Source: Dyella terrae
GTDB taxonomy: Bacteria; Pseudomonadota; Gammaproteobacteria; Xanthomonadales; Rhodanobacteraceae
DNA length: 64,000 nt
NCBI RefSeq assembly: GCF_022394535.1
Contig: NZ_CP089414.1
Location: 496,001-560,000 of the forward strand
Direction: 5' to 3'
In this document: in pieces, positions 8,470-17,890 of the stretch
Layout: each line of letters begins with the position of its first letter
Numbering within the stretch: position 1 is the first letter of the stretch
Notes under the pieces: generated by a model
The model's database searches: none
Told to the model about the DNA's origin: nothing
What the model saw: the letters and a program-made list of their open reading frames with translations, nothing else
Made by a program: the position numbers and the translations under genes

Positions 8470-11400
8470 ATGAACAAGATTTACCGCATTGTTTGGAACG
8501 CCACTACGTGCCGTTGGGTCGTCGCCTCCGAAATGGCCACGGGCCGCAAAAAGTCCGGCTCGGCGAGTGTGAGCAAAATAGGCGCAGGTCTATTCGCTAT
8601 CGGTATGGGCATCAGCGGCATTTCGCTATGGCCCAGCGCCGCCATGGCTGCCGGTATTTGCGTCACCAACGGTGGCTCCCCTAAAGCGCTCGATAGCAAT
8701 TCGGGCGTTACCAACACCTGCGGAGCGACGCCGGGCTGGTGGGACGGTACCAACCAGGCGAATGACAACGCTTCACAGATATACGCGGGCAATACGCAGT
8801 TCGACCTCAACGGAACCAAGCAGACCATCACGCTTGCGCCGAACCAAACATCGATGCTGACGATGAGCGCCGTGGGTAATAACGTTCTTCTGAACGGTGT
8901 GGCCGCCGGTGCGATCAACGGCAGCAGCGTGCAGGGTGTCAACGGCTCGCAGTTGTTCAATACGGCCTTCACGACAGCATCTGCCCTGGGCACCACGCTG
9001 GGCACCAACGGCGCGATCAATGCGCCGAGCTATGCGCTGACCAACGCCAACACCATCGCCGGCACCAGCGGTGCGGCCACCGACGTGGGCACGGGCTTCG
9101 GCAAGGTCGATGCGGCGCTGGGTACGCTCAACACCAATATCGGCGCAGTCACCACTACGGTGAACAACATCACCAATGGCGGCGGCATCAAGTACTTCCA
9201 CACCAACTCCACGGCGGCCGATTCGCAGAACCTGAGCAGCAACACCATCGCGATTGGCGGCGGTGCGGTCGCCGGCGTAAGCGTTTCCAGTTCTACCGGA
9301 GCGGGCGCTATGGCCATTGGCAATAATGCCAACGCCGCTTCAGCGAACTCCATTGCCCTCGGCACCAATGCGGTCGCCAATAACTACGCTGCTCCTGAAG
9401 GGAACAACCTGATTTCGATTGGCACCAATGCCACCACGAGCTACGGTCACAGCATAGCCATCGGCGGTAACGCCAGTGCGTCGCCGTCTCCGAATGGCTC
9501 GAATGGGCTAGGCTACGCGACCGCACTGGGTGATGGCGCCGCCGCCAATGTGACTGGTGGCACGGCCGTGGGTGCGAACGCCGCGGTGACGAAAGATTAC
9601 TCCACCGCACTGGGTGGCTGGGCCACTGCCAGCGGCAATGCCTCCACCGCCGTGGGCAACTCCGCCTTGGCATCGGGCTCAGGCAGCCTGGCCATGGGCG
9701 GTGCCAGCGCGACAAACAACAATGCCGTGGCCCTTGGTCAGGGAAGCCAGTCCAGTGCCGCCAATTCAGTAGCGCTGGGCGCCGGTTCCACCACCACGGC
9801 CAACCTGACCCTCTCCGCCTATAACCCCGGCAGTGCTGTGCTGTCGGGCACCGCTTCAACGGTCAACGGCGAAGTCTCGATCGGCAAATCCGGCAGCGAG
9901 CGCCGCTTGACCAACCTCGCCGCGGGCTCGGCGCCGACCGATGCGGTCAACGTGAGCCAGTTGCAGTCGCAAGACGCCGAGGTGGATAACCTCGGTGCGA
10001 CGACGGCGACGGCCCTGGGTGGCGGCGCGAGCTATAACGCCACCACCGGCGCGATCAGCGCGCCGAGCTATGCGCTGACCAACGCCAACTCCATCACCGG
10101 CACCAGCGGTGCGGCCACCGACGTGGGCACGGGTTTCACCAAGGTCGATGCGGCGCTGGGTAAGCTCAACACCAATATCGGCGCAGTCACCACTACGGTG
10201 AACAACATCACCAATGGCGGTGGTATCAAGTACTTCCACACCAACTCGACGGCGGCCGATTCGCAGGCCATTGGCAGCGAGACGATCGCCATTGGCGGTG
10301 GTGCGGTTGCGGGTTCTGCTGCCACTCTCCCTTCGGGGGCGCTGGCCATAGGTAGCAACGCGCTCTCTCCTGCAGCGAACTCTATCGCGATCGGCACCAA
10401 TGCAAAGATTGGTACCTCCATTTACCCCAACACGGCCGACCTGATTGCGCTGGGTACCAATGCTCAGGCGAGCTACGGTCACAGCATTGCCATCGGCGGT
10501 AACGCAAGTGCATCGCCGTCTCCGAATGGCTCGAATGGGTTCGGGTACGCGGTCGCTCTGGGTGATAGCAGCACCGCCAATGCGATTGGTGCCACGGCCG
10601 TGGGCGCGAACACCGTTGTGTCGGCGGACAACGGCACCGCGCTGGGCGTGGGCGCCAAAGCCTCGGCTACCAATTCGGTGGCACTGGGTGCCAATTCCAC
10701 CACCACGACCGACCTGACCAAGGCGGGCTACAACCCGGGCAGCGCTGCGCTATCGGGCGCTGCTTCGACCGCCAATGGCGAAGTCTCCATCGGTAAGTCG
10801 GGTAGCGAACGTCGTCTGACTAACCTGGCTGCCGGTTCGGCGGCGACTGACGCAGTCAACGTCAGCCAATTGCAGTCCGAAGACGGCAAGGTCAACCAGC
10901 AAGGCACGACCACAGCTTCGGCCCTGGGCGGCACCTCTGCCTACAACAGCACCACCGGCGCGATCAGCGCGCCGAGCTATGCGCTAACCAACGCCAACAG
11001 CATCGCCGGCACCACCGGCGCGGCCACCGACGTGGGCACGGGCTTCGGCAAGGTCGATGCGGCGCTGGGTACGCTCAACACCAATATCGGCGCAGTCACC
11101 ACTACGGTGAACAACATCACCGGCGGTGGCGGCATTAAGTATTTCCACGCCAACTCGACGGCGGCCGATTCCGTGACCAATGGGGTCGAGACGATCGCCA
11201 TCGGCGGCGGCGCGGTCGCCGGCACTGGCAACCTGACCCCCGGGGCCATGGCCATTGGCAGCGGCGCCTTTTCCGGCGCAGCAAACTCCATCGCCATTGG
11301 CACCGGTGCAGCGGCTACGGTCGCTGCTTACCATACCCAAACGCAAAACTTGATTGCGATCGGTGCCAATGCCACGGCGAGTTACGGCCACAGCGTTGCC

Positions 11401-12495
11401 ATCGGCGGTAACGCCAGTGCGGGGCAGCTCTCGGATGGCCCGGATGGACTGGGCTACGCGACCGCACTGGGTGATGGCGCCACCGCCAACGTGGTCGGTG
11501 GCACGGCCGTGGGCGCGAACACCGTGGTGTCGGCGAACTACGGCACCGCGCTGGGTATCGGTGCCACTGTCAGTGGCGTGAACGGCACGGCGACTGGCAC
11601 GGGCGCCAATGCCTCGGGGCAAAACAGTTCGGCATTTGGCAGCAACGCCAACGCCGCCGGAACGTACAGCTTGGCGATGGGCGGTGGTGCCAGTGCCTCT
11701 AACAATGAATCGGTTGCCGTAGGTTATGCCTCGACCTCGAGTGGTAACTTCGGTACGGCCCTTGGCTATGCAACCAATGCGGCGGGCGATCGCTCTGTGG
11801 CGCTGGGCTCCCAGGCGTCGGTCGCGGCCGGAACCAACCTGAGCATGGCGCTGGGCCGTCAGTCGGCCGCCACCGCCAACAATGCCGTGGCGCTGGGTTC
11901 CAACGCGGTGGCCGATCGGGACAACACCGTCTCGGTGGGCAGCGCGGGCGCGCAGCGTCAAATCGTGAACGTGGCCAAGGGCGTACAGGGCACTGATGCG
12001 GTGAACGTCTCGCAGCTCACCCCGGTGGTGAGTGCACTGGGCGGCGGCGCGGCCATCGACCCCACTACGGGCGCGGTCACCGGCCCGAGCTATGCGCTCA
12101 CCAACGCCAATAGCATCAACGGCACCACCGGCGCAGCCACCGACGTGGGCACGGGCTTCGGCAAGGTGGATGCGGCATTGGGCAAACTCAACACGCAGGT
12201 AACCAACACCAACACGCTGGCAACCAACACCAACCGCTACTTCAAGGCGGGTGGTCTGAATGATGGCACGGACAATGCTGCGATCAGCGGTGCATCTGTA
12301 GGCATTGGTGCCAACGCCAAGGCATACGGCACAGCTTCTGGATACAACCCCACCAGCTACCAGAACTCTGTGGCCATCGGCAACACCGCGACCACACAGG
12401 GCGGGGGCGCCATCGCCATCGGTGACCATGCTAACGCCAATTTCACCAACATCGCGATCGGCGCAGGTGCTGACGTTTCCGGGGGGCAACCGTAA
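8470..12495 (+). CDS. Trimeric autotransporter adhesin (YadA/Hia-like), N-terminal part before frameshift
   Basis: This 1341-codon frame encodes the secretion signal and most of the passenger of a type Vc surface adhesin. It begins with an ESPR-type extended signal peptide (MNKIYRIVWNATTCRWVVASE, then a hydrophobic segment ending AAMAA near residue 62). After that come YadA-head-type heptads of the form AIGxxAxA and neck motifs ending TDAVNVSQL. Three long modules sharing a YFHxNSTAADS segment occur before residue 1000. The frame terminates in TAA at 12493-12495, just after a G6 tract. Removing one G joins it to the following frame to give about 2349 residues. Without the C-terminal anchor this part alone could not be displayed. 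No clear Shine-Dalgarno precedes the ATG. Confidence 0.85.
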   Translation: MNKIYRIVWNATTCRWVVASEMATGRKKSGSASVSKIGAGLFAIGMGISGISLWPSAAMAAGICVTNGGSPKALDSNSGVTNTCGATPGWWDGTNQANDNASQIYAGNTQFDLNGTKQTITLAPNQTSMLTMSAVGNNVLLNGVAAGAINGSSVQGVNGSQLFNTAFTTASALGTTLGTNGAINAPSYALTNANTIAGTSGAATDVGTGFGKVDAALGTLNTNIGAVTTTVNNITNGGGIKYFHTNSTAADSQNLSSNTIAIGGGAVAGVSVSSSTGAGAMAIGNNANAASANSIALGTNAVANNYAAPEGNNLISIGTNATTSYGHSIAIGGNASASPSPNGSNGLGYATALGDGAAANVTGGTAVGANAAVTKDYSTALGGWATASGNASTAVGNSALASGSGSLAMGGASATNNNAVALGQGSQSSAANSVALGAGSTTTANLTLSAYNPGSAVLSGTASTVNGEVSIGKSGSERRLTNLAAGSAPTDAVNVSQLQSQDAEVDNLGATTATALGGGASYNATTGAISAPSYALTNANSITGTSGAATDVGTGFTKVDAALGKLNTNIGAVTTTVNNITNGGGIKYFHTNSTAADSQAIGSETIAIGGGAVAGSAATLPSGALAIGSNALSPAANSIAIGTNAKIGTSIYPNTADLIALGTNAQASYGHSIAIGGNASASPSPNGSNGFGYAVALGDSSTANAIGATAVGANTVVSADNGTALGVGAKASATNSVALGANSTTTTDLTKAGYNPGSAALSGAASTANGEVSIGKSGSERRLTNLAAGSAATDAVNVSQLQSEDGKVNQQGTTTASALGGTSAYNSTTGAISAPSYALTNANSIAGTTGAATDVGTGFGKVDAALGTLNTNIGAVTTTVNNITGGGGIKYFHANSTAADSVTNGVETIAIGGGAVAGTGNLTPGAMAIGSGAFSGAANSIAIGTGAAATVAAYHTQTQNLIAIGANATASYGHSVAIGGNASAGQLSDGPDGLGYATALGDGATANVVGGTAVGANTVVSANYGTALGIGATVSGVNGTATGTGANASGQNSSAFGSNANAAGTYSLAMGGGASASNNESVAVGYASTSSGNFGTALGYATNAAGDRSVALGSQASVAAGTNLSMALGRQSAATANNAVALGSNAVADRDNTVSVGSAGAQRQIVNVAKGVQGTDAVNVSQLTPVVSALGGGAAIDPTTGAVTGPSYALTNANSINGTTGAATDVGTGFGKVDAALGKLNTQVTNTNTLATNTNRYFKAGGLNDGTDNAAISGASVGIGANAKAYGTASGYNPTSYQNSVAIGNTATTQGGGAIAIGDHANANFTNIAIGAGADVSGGQP

Positions 12496-12860
12496 CGCGA
12501 TGGCGTTGGGGACTGGGAGCCAGGCCACGGGTTCGAACGCGGTTGCGCTCGGTTCGATGTCCGTCGCCGACCGTAACAACACGATTTCGGTGGGCTCGTC
12601 CAGCAATCTGCGTCAGGTCGTGAACATGGCCGCCGGCACGCAGGACACCGACGCGGTCAACGTCTCGCAGCTCATGCCAGTGGTCACTGCGCTGGGCGGC
12701 GGCGCGGCGTTCAACGCCACCACCGGTGCGGTCACGGGTCCGAGCTATGCGCTGACCAATGCCAACACCATCGCCGGCACCACCGGTGCGGCCACCAACG
12801 TGGGCACGGGCTTCAGCAAGGTCGATGCGGCGCTGGGCACGCTGAACACGCAGGTGACGC
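9031..12860 (+). repeat. Five recurring passenger modules in the adhesin gene
   Basis: A near-identical coding block beginning TATGCGCT (Y-A-L-T-N-A-N) and running through GAATDVGTGFxKVDAALG starts at about 9031, 10069, 10978, 12091 and 12746. Spacing is 1038, 909, 1113 and 655 bp. All five are in phase with their local frame. Such direct repeats allow deletion or duplication of whole modules by recombination, changing stalk length. Confidence 0.85.
12481..12486 (+). other. G6 tract at the frame break of the adhesin gene
   Basis: The upstream frame reads GTT TCC GGG GGG CAA CCG TAA and stops. With five Gs it would read TCC GGG GGC AAC CGT AAC and continue into the downstream frame, giving the family-typical sequence GGNRNAMALG. 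One additional G is therefore the minimal explanation. Confidence 0.8.
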
Positions 12861-15520
12861 AGAACACCAGCGACATCGCCGGCAACACCACGTCGATCAG
12901 CAACCTCGACGGTCGAGTGACGCAGAACACCACCGACATCACCAACCTGCAGAACAACATCAGCACCGGCACTGTCGGTCTGGTGCAGCAGGCGGCGGCC
13001 GGTGCCAACCTGACCGTTGGCAAGGATACCGACGGCGTAGCCGTGGACTTTGCCGACAAGAACGGCGCCACCCGTACGCTCAAGAACGTGACGGCCGGTG
13101 TGGCTGACACCGATGCGGTGAACATGTCGCAGCTCAACGCGACCAATGCCAACGTGACGCAGAACACCAGCGACATCGCCGGCAACACCACGTCGATCAG
13201 CAACCTCGACAACCGTGTGACCACCAACGAAGGTGACATTTCGACCATCAACAGCACCATCAACACCATGAATGGTCAGCTGGGCGATGCCGTGATGTAC
13301 GACTCGGCCGCACACGACAAGGTCACCCTGGGCAACGCCGGTACGCCGGTGCAGCTGACCAACATCAAGAACGGTGATCTGTCGGCATCCAGCAGCGACG
13401 CGGTGAATGGCTCGCAGCTGTACGCGACCAATCAGCAAGTGGCACAGAACACCAGCGACATCGCCGGTAACACCACGTCGATCAGCAACATCACCAACCA
13501 GATCAACAGCGGCACGATCGGTTTGGTGCAGCAGGCCTCGGCCGGCGCCAACCTGACGGTGGGCAAGGACACCGACGGTGCTGCTGTGGACTTCGCTGGT
13601 ACGGCGGGTGCCCGCAAGCTGATCAACGTGGCTGATGGCACGGTGGCCGATGGCAGCCTGGACGCAGTGAATGGCGGTCAGTTGCATGGCGTGAGTCAGT
13701 CGGTGGCCAATGCCATCGGTGGTGGTTCGACGGTGAACGGAGATGGTTCCATCTCGGCGCCGAGCTACACGGTGACCAACGTCGACGGCTCGACCAGCAC
13801 GGTCAACAACGTGGGCGATGCCATCACCAACATCGATGGCCGCACGTACGGCAACACCACGGCGATCAATAACGTCACCAACCAGATCAACAGCGGCACG
13901 ATCGGTCTGGTGCAGCAGGCGTCGGCCGGTGCCAACCTGACGGTGGGTAAGGACACCGATGGTGCGGCCGTGGACTTCGCCGGTACGGCGGGTGCGCGCA
14001 AGCTGATCAACGTGGCCGATGGCACGGTGGCCGATGGCAGCCTGGACGCAGTGAACGGCGGTCAGTTGCACGGTGTCTCGCAGTCGGTGGCCAACGCCAT
14101 TGGCGGCGGCTCCACGGTGAATAGCGATGGTTCCATCTCGGCGCCGAGCTACACGGTGACCAACAACGACGGCTCGACCTCGACGGTCAACAACGTGGGC
14201 GACGCGATCACCAACCTCGACGGCCGTACGTACAGCAACACCACGGCCATCACGGACCTTAGCCAGACTATCGACAACATCACCAACAACGGTGCGGGCA
14301 TCAAGTACTTCCACAGCAACTCCACGCAGGCCGATTCGGTGGCCAGCGGCGTGAACGCGGTGGCGGTGGGTGGCAATGCCCTGGCGTCGGCCAGCAATGC
14401 GGTGGCGGTAGGTAGCGGTGCGCAGGCCACGCAGGCCAACAGCGTGGCGCTGGGTTCGGGTTCGACCACGTCGACGGTGACGGCCACCACGGGCGCCACC
14501 ATTGCGGGCACCAGCTACACCTACGCGGGCGGCACGCCGACCGGTACGGTGAGCGTGGGCAGCGCGGGCAGCGAGCGTACGGTGACCAACGTGGCCGCGG
14601 GCCAGGTCTCGGCCACCAGCACGGACGCGGTGAACGGCAGCCAGCTGTACGCCACCAACCAGGCGGTGAACCAGCTCGATGGCCGCATGGGTAACGTCGA
14701 GAACAACCTGAGCAACGTCACCAACACGGTCAACACCATCACCAACAACATGTCGAGCGGCCAGAGCGGTATGTTCCAGGTCAGCGCCGAGAGCAACAGC
14801 ACGCAGCCGGTGGCTTCGGGCACGCGCTCCACGGCGGGTGGCAACGGTGCGGTGGCGTCGGGTGCAGGTAGCACGGCGGTGGGTAACGGTGCGCAGGCCA
14901 CGGGCAGCAACAGCGTGGCGATCGGCACGGATTCCGTGGCCGACCGCGACAACTCGGTGTCGGTGGGCTCGGCAGGCAAGGAGCGTCAGATCACCAACGT
15001 GGCGGCCGGTAAGGCCGACACGGATGCGGTGAACGTGTCGCAGCTGAAGTCGGCAGGTGTGATCAACGGCGACGGTTCGACCAACAAGACCGTGACCTAC
15101 GACAACAACACCGACGGCAGCACCAGCGTCACCATGAACTCCGGTGGCGACCCGGCCATCATCCATAACGTGGCGGCCGGTCAGGTGTCCTCGGATGCGG
15201 CGACGGTGGGCCAGGTGAACGACGCCATGCAGCAGACGGCGAACTGGGCGAAGAACTACACCGACCATCAGGTGGCCAACGTGAGCCGTCAGGCACGCGC
15301 GGGTAGTGCTTCGGCCATCGCGGTGGCCAGCTTGCCGCAGGCGTACCAGCCGGGCCAGAACAGCGCGGGTGTGGCTTTTGGTACGTATCAGGGTCAGAGC
15401 GCGGTGTCGATCGGTATGTCTGCCATCTCGGAAAGCGGTCGTTACATCTTCAAGGTCAGCGCTACGGGTGCCCAGCACTCTGGCGCGGGCGCGGGGATTG
15501 GCGCCGGTATGGTCTGGTAA
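12500..15520 (+). CDS. Trimeric autotransporter adhesin, C-terminal stalk and membrane anchor (after frameshift)
   Basis: The first ATG after the break gives 1006 codons; the homologous frame actually resumes at the G tract. It encodes head repeats, then coiled-coil stalk segments with the recurring QNTSDIAGNTTSISNLD unit, two copies of a 128-residue module and a third YFHSNSTQADS head. It ends in a YadA-type beta-barrel anchor of about 70-80 residues, from roughly 15285 to the terminal Trp (AGAGIGAGMVW). Four such strands per subunit form the trimeric outer-membrane pore. This fragment has no signal peptide, so on its own it should not be exported. It is really the distal part of the gene starting at 8470. 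Confidence 0.82.
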   Translation: MALGTGSQATGSNAVALGSMSVADRNNTISVGSSSNLRQVVNMAAGTQDTDAVNVSQLMPVVTALGGGAAFNATTGAVTGPSYALTNANTIAGTTGAATNVGTGFSKVDAALGTLNTQVTQNTSDIAGNTTSISNLDGRVTQNTTDITNLQNNISTGTVGLVQQAAAGANLTVGKDTDGVAVDFADKNGATRTLKNVTAGVADTDAVNMSQLNATNANVTQNTSDIAGNTTSISNLDNRVTTNEGDISTINSTINTMNGQLGDAVMYDSAAHDKVTLGNAGTPVQLTNIKNGDLSASSSDAVNGSQLYATNQQVAQNTSDIAGNTTSISNITNQINSGTIGLVQQASAGANLTVGKDTDGAAVDFAGTAGARKLINVADGTVADGSLDAVNGGQLHGVSQSVANAIGGGSTVNGDGSISAPSYTVTNVDGSTSTVNNVGDAITNIDGRTYGNTTAINNVTNQINSGTIGLVQQASAGANLTVGKDTDGAAVDFAGTAGARKLINVADGTVADGSLDAVNGGQLHGVSQSVANAIGGGSTVNSDGSISAPSYTVTNNDGSTSTVNNVGDAITNLDGRTYSNTTAITDLSQTIDNITNNGAGIKYFHSNSTQADSVASGVNAVAVGGNALASASNAVAVGSGAQATQANSVALGSGSTTSTVTATTGATIAGTSYTYAGGTPTGTVSVGSAGSERTVTNVAAGQVSATSTDAVNGSQLYATNQAVNQLDGRMGNVENNLSNVTNTVNTITNNMSSGQSGMFQVSAESNSTQPVASGTRSTAGGNGAVASGAGSTAVGNGAQATGSNSVAIGTDSVADRDNSVSVGSAGKERQITNVAAGKADTDAVNVSQLKSAGVINGDGSTNKTVTYDNNTDGSTSVTMNSGGDPAIIHNVAAGQVSSDAATVGQVNDAMQQTANWAKNYTDHQVANVSRQARAGSASAIAVASLPQAYQPGQNSAGVAFGTYQGQSAVSIGMSAISESGRYIFKVSATGAQHSGAGAGIGAGMVW
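13492..14259 (+). repeat. Two-copy 384-bp tandem repeat in the adhesin stalk
   Basis: The module starting CACCAACCAG at 13492 repeats at 13876, a period of 384 bp (128 codons, in frame). Protein copies are nearly identical across the segments GTIGLVQQASAGANLTVGKD and ARKLINVADGTVADGSLD. Differences are mainly silent, indicating a recent duplication or ongoing gene conversion. Confidence 0.85.
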
Positions 15521-15546
15521 ATCCGGTCTTTGCATATCGGAAGAGG

Positions 15547-15579
15547 GCGGCGCCGTAGCGATACGGCGCCGCTTTTTTT
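15547..15579 (+). terminator. Rho-independent terminator of the adhesin gene
   Basis: An 11-bp perfect stem, GCGGCGCCGTA (15547-15557) with TACGGCGCCGC (15562-15572), a GCGA loop and then T7. It starts 26 bases after the stop codon. Confidence 0.9.
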
Positions 15580-15788
15580 GGGGCGGCTCAAAGGCGCGCC
15601 GTCGACCTCTCGCCTGTCAGTGTCACGTAGATCTAGAGGCCTTCGGCTCGTTTCGATGTCGAAACCCAGTGGGCATCAGTTCGCCCAGGCTGTCATGGAA
15701 AATGTTTGGGTTGTCGTTGGGTAACCGCTGCTCGGTGCATTCGCGAATATTCGGGTGCTCGTGGAACAGGGGCAAGATCATCGCTGCC

Positions 15789-16712
15789 TTACGGCCTCGG
15801 ATCGTCCTCCGTGGGAACGACGTTTGCTGCATGCTCATATAGGAAATCGATGAGCTTGCGAACCGCCGGCATAAGCGCGCTGCGAGGGGAGAACAGCGCA
15901 TAGACGATGTTCGTCAGCCCTTTCCAGTTGCGTAGTGGTTCGATCAGCGTCCCATTGGCCAGTTCAGCGTGAAGCATGTAGTCCGGCAACATCGCGGCAC
16001 CTAAACCGGACACCGCGGCTTTTTTTAGTAAGGGTAGATCCCTCATGATGAGACGTGGCATGTGCCGCACTATCTGGATATGGCCGTCAGGATTCATGAG
16101 TCGCCATACATTTTGATTGTCATCCGAGCCTCGGTCGAGCGTATCGATCCGCAACAGGTCAGCCGGATCGCGTACCGGCCCTTGACGCTCCAGTTGCGCA
16201 GGACTGATCACCAGCAAGGGATGAATCACGTTTAGCTGTTTGACGGCTAACATGACGCTATCTTCGATCGCGGATCGCACGCGTATCGCAATATCAACCC
16301 CTTCTTCCACCAGGTTGACTGGCCGGTCGATGAGTCGCACGTCGAGATGCACGTCTGGATACAGCGCCATATACCGCAACAGCAAGGGACCTATGGTGGT
16401 TCTCGCCAGCGTGACGGGACACGTGATGCGCACCGTGCCGCTCGGCGTGCCTTGTAGCTGCGCGATGACTTCTGTTGCCGCGACTGCGGCATCGCGCATA
16501 TCCCTGCAATGTCGCAGGTACATTTCGCCGACGGGGGTTAGCGATAGCTTTCGCGTGGTGCGTTGTAACAACAACACACCCAGTCCGCGTTCGAGTTCGG
16601 CGATGCGCCGTGATAAGCGTGATTTCGGAACTCCCAGCACGCGACTTGCCGCGGCGAATCCACCACGTTCGGCTACTTCGGCAAAGAAGATCATGTCGTT
16701 GAGGTCCTGCAT
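15789..16712 (-). CDS. LysR family transcriptional regulator
   Basis: A 307-residue LysR protein. Residues 1-60 form the winged helix-turn-helix (DLNDMIFFAEVAERGGFAAA, then SRLSRRIAELE), and from about residue 90 comes the periplasmic-binding-protein-like effector domain (GTVRITCPVTLA). The ATG at 16712 is preferred over an in-frame TTG 30 bases upstream because the domain begins immediately. The RTTRKLSLTPVG stretch is typical of the CrgA/YhjC-like branch that often controls adjacent oxidoreductases. No such partner is adjacent; the divergent neighbour is the response regulator at 16995. Target genes are unknown. Confidence 0.9.
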   Translation of the reverse strand: MQDLNDMIFFAEVAERGGFAAASRVLGVPKSRLSRRIAELERGLGVLLLQRTTRKLSLTPVGEMYLRHCRDMRDAAVAATEVIAQLQGTPSGTVRITCPVTLARTTIGPLLLRYMALYPDVHLDVRLIDRPVNLVEEGVDIAIRVRSAIEDSVMLAVKQLNVIHPLLVISPAQLERQGPVRDPADLLRIDTLDRGSDDNQNVWRLMNPDGHIQIVRHMPRLIMRDLPLLKKAAVSGLGAAMLPDYMLHAELANGTLIEPLRNWKGLTNIVYALFSPRSALMPAVRKLIDFLYEHAANVVPTEDDPRP

Positions 16713-16994
16713 GATCGATTGTCCTATGGCTGGGACAGTCAAAACCGGACGCGGCGTCTTATCAAACTATTCGCAAGCGCTAGACTTTATACCGTGCAGA
16801 GGTGCTCATTCATCACCGCGTGGCCATGCTCGCATACGAGCATCGTGTAGACTTCACTTCGACATCGTTTTCACATGATGCATACGGTGATGGAGTTCGC
16901 CGGTCAGGTGTGGAGTTCCGTTCTTCACGCCGGTTATGGACGAAGCTAATCGATGCCGTTTTAACTTTAAATTGCAGTTCATGAGTAACGTACC

Positions 16995-17624
16995 ATGCGT
17001 GTAATCATTGCAGATGATCACCCCGCCGTACTGTTGGGGCTTGCGGAGATGTTGCGCTACCGCGGAGCCACCTTCCGGGTAGAAGCCGAGGCACATTGCG
17101 GCAAGGATTTGCTCGACAAGCTCAAATGTAACCCGTGCGATTTGCTGATCACTGACTTCAGCATGCCCAACGAGGCGGACTCCGACGACGGTCTGGCATT
17201 GCTGCGAAAGCTACGCAGTAACTACCCTAAACTCCCGATCCTGGTTCTCACCATGATCGACAATGCCGAGTTGATTCATAGCACCATGCGGCTCGGCATA
17301 CAGGGCGTTGTCAACAAAGCGGCGGTGGCCACTGAGTTGTTCACCGCCATCGATACGGTCATGGAAGGACGGCCGTATATGAGTGAGCGAACGCGTCAGC
17401 AATTGCTGGAATTTTCTTCGGGGCGACGCGGTGGCCTGTTGTCAAACCGCGAGATAGAGGTCATTCGCCTCCTGGCGAGTGGACTAACCGTATCGGAACT
17501 TGCCCGTCGCTCAAATAAATCGGTGACCACCATCAGTTCGCAGAAGCGAGCGGCCATGAAAAAGCTTGGCTTGAGCAGTGAAGTACAGTTGTTCGAGTAT
17601 GCGCGCACTCAGGGTCTCGTCTAA
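16995..17624 (+). CDS. RcsB-like two-component response regulator (NarL/LuxR type), orphan
   Basis: A 209-residue regulator. The receiver domain has the acidic pair in IIADDHP (Asp7/Asp8), a phospho-acceptor Asp in LLITDFSMP (near residue 54), Thr in VLTM and Lys in VVNKAA, so phosphorylation looks possible. The C-terminal LuxR helix-turn-helix contains LSNREIEVIRLLASG and the recognition segment VTTISSQKRAAMKKLG, which closely follows E. coli RcsB. No sensor kinase, RcsA or phosphotransfer protein is nearby. The gene is flanked by long non-coding stretches (282 bp upstream, 826 bp downstream with an IS relic). It might control surface or capsule genes as RcsB does elsewhere; this is inference. 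Confidence 0.88.
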   Translation: MRVIIADDHPAVLLGLAEMLRYRGATFRVEAEAHCGKDLLDKLKCNPCDLLITDFSMPNEADSDDGLALLRKLRSNYPKLPILVLTMIDNAELIHSTMRLGIQGVVNKAAVATELFTAIDTVMEGRPYMSERTRQQLLEFSSGRRGGLLSNREIEVIRLLASGLTVSELARRSNKSVTTISSQKRAAMKKLGLSSEVQLFEYARTQGLV

Positions 17625-17890
17625 GTACCGAACAGATCGGCGCCGATGCATCACATGTGCGTTGGCTGCTGCCCCGTGCAGAGAGTACGGCCCAAGAGCT
17701 GAAGTACATCGCCACTACCCGCGATTGCTGGATCAGTCGGTATGGAATTTCTTGACCTGGTCGCTGAGGTCGCCGGTGATCTGCGTCGAAAAGATGTAGT
17801 CAATCAGGCGGTGAGTTCAGCGGTGATAGTGGCCCGATGTCATGCTGGCCTGACGGATGCCGGCAGTGGCGAAGCTGGCGCACTATGCGG

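Noticed and set aside
9031..14259. Adhesin repeats as a CRISPR or satellite array
   Set aside because: They are in-frame protein modules with synonymous differences inside a long coding sequence.
12443..15535. A 1030-codon minus-strand frame opposite the adhesin
   Set aside because: Its repeats simply mirror the adhesin repeats. Composition is skewed to His/Arg/Val/Gly with no family match, and no ribosome-binding site is apparent.
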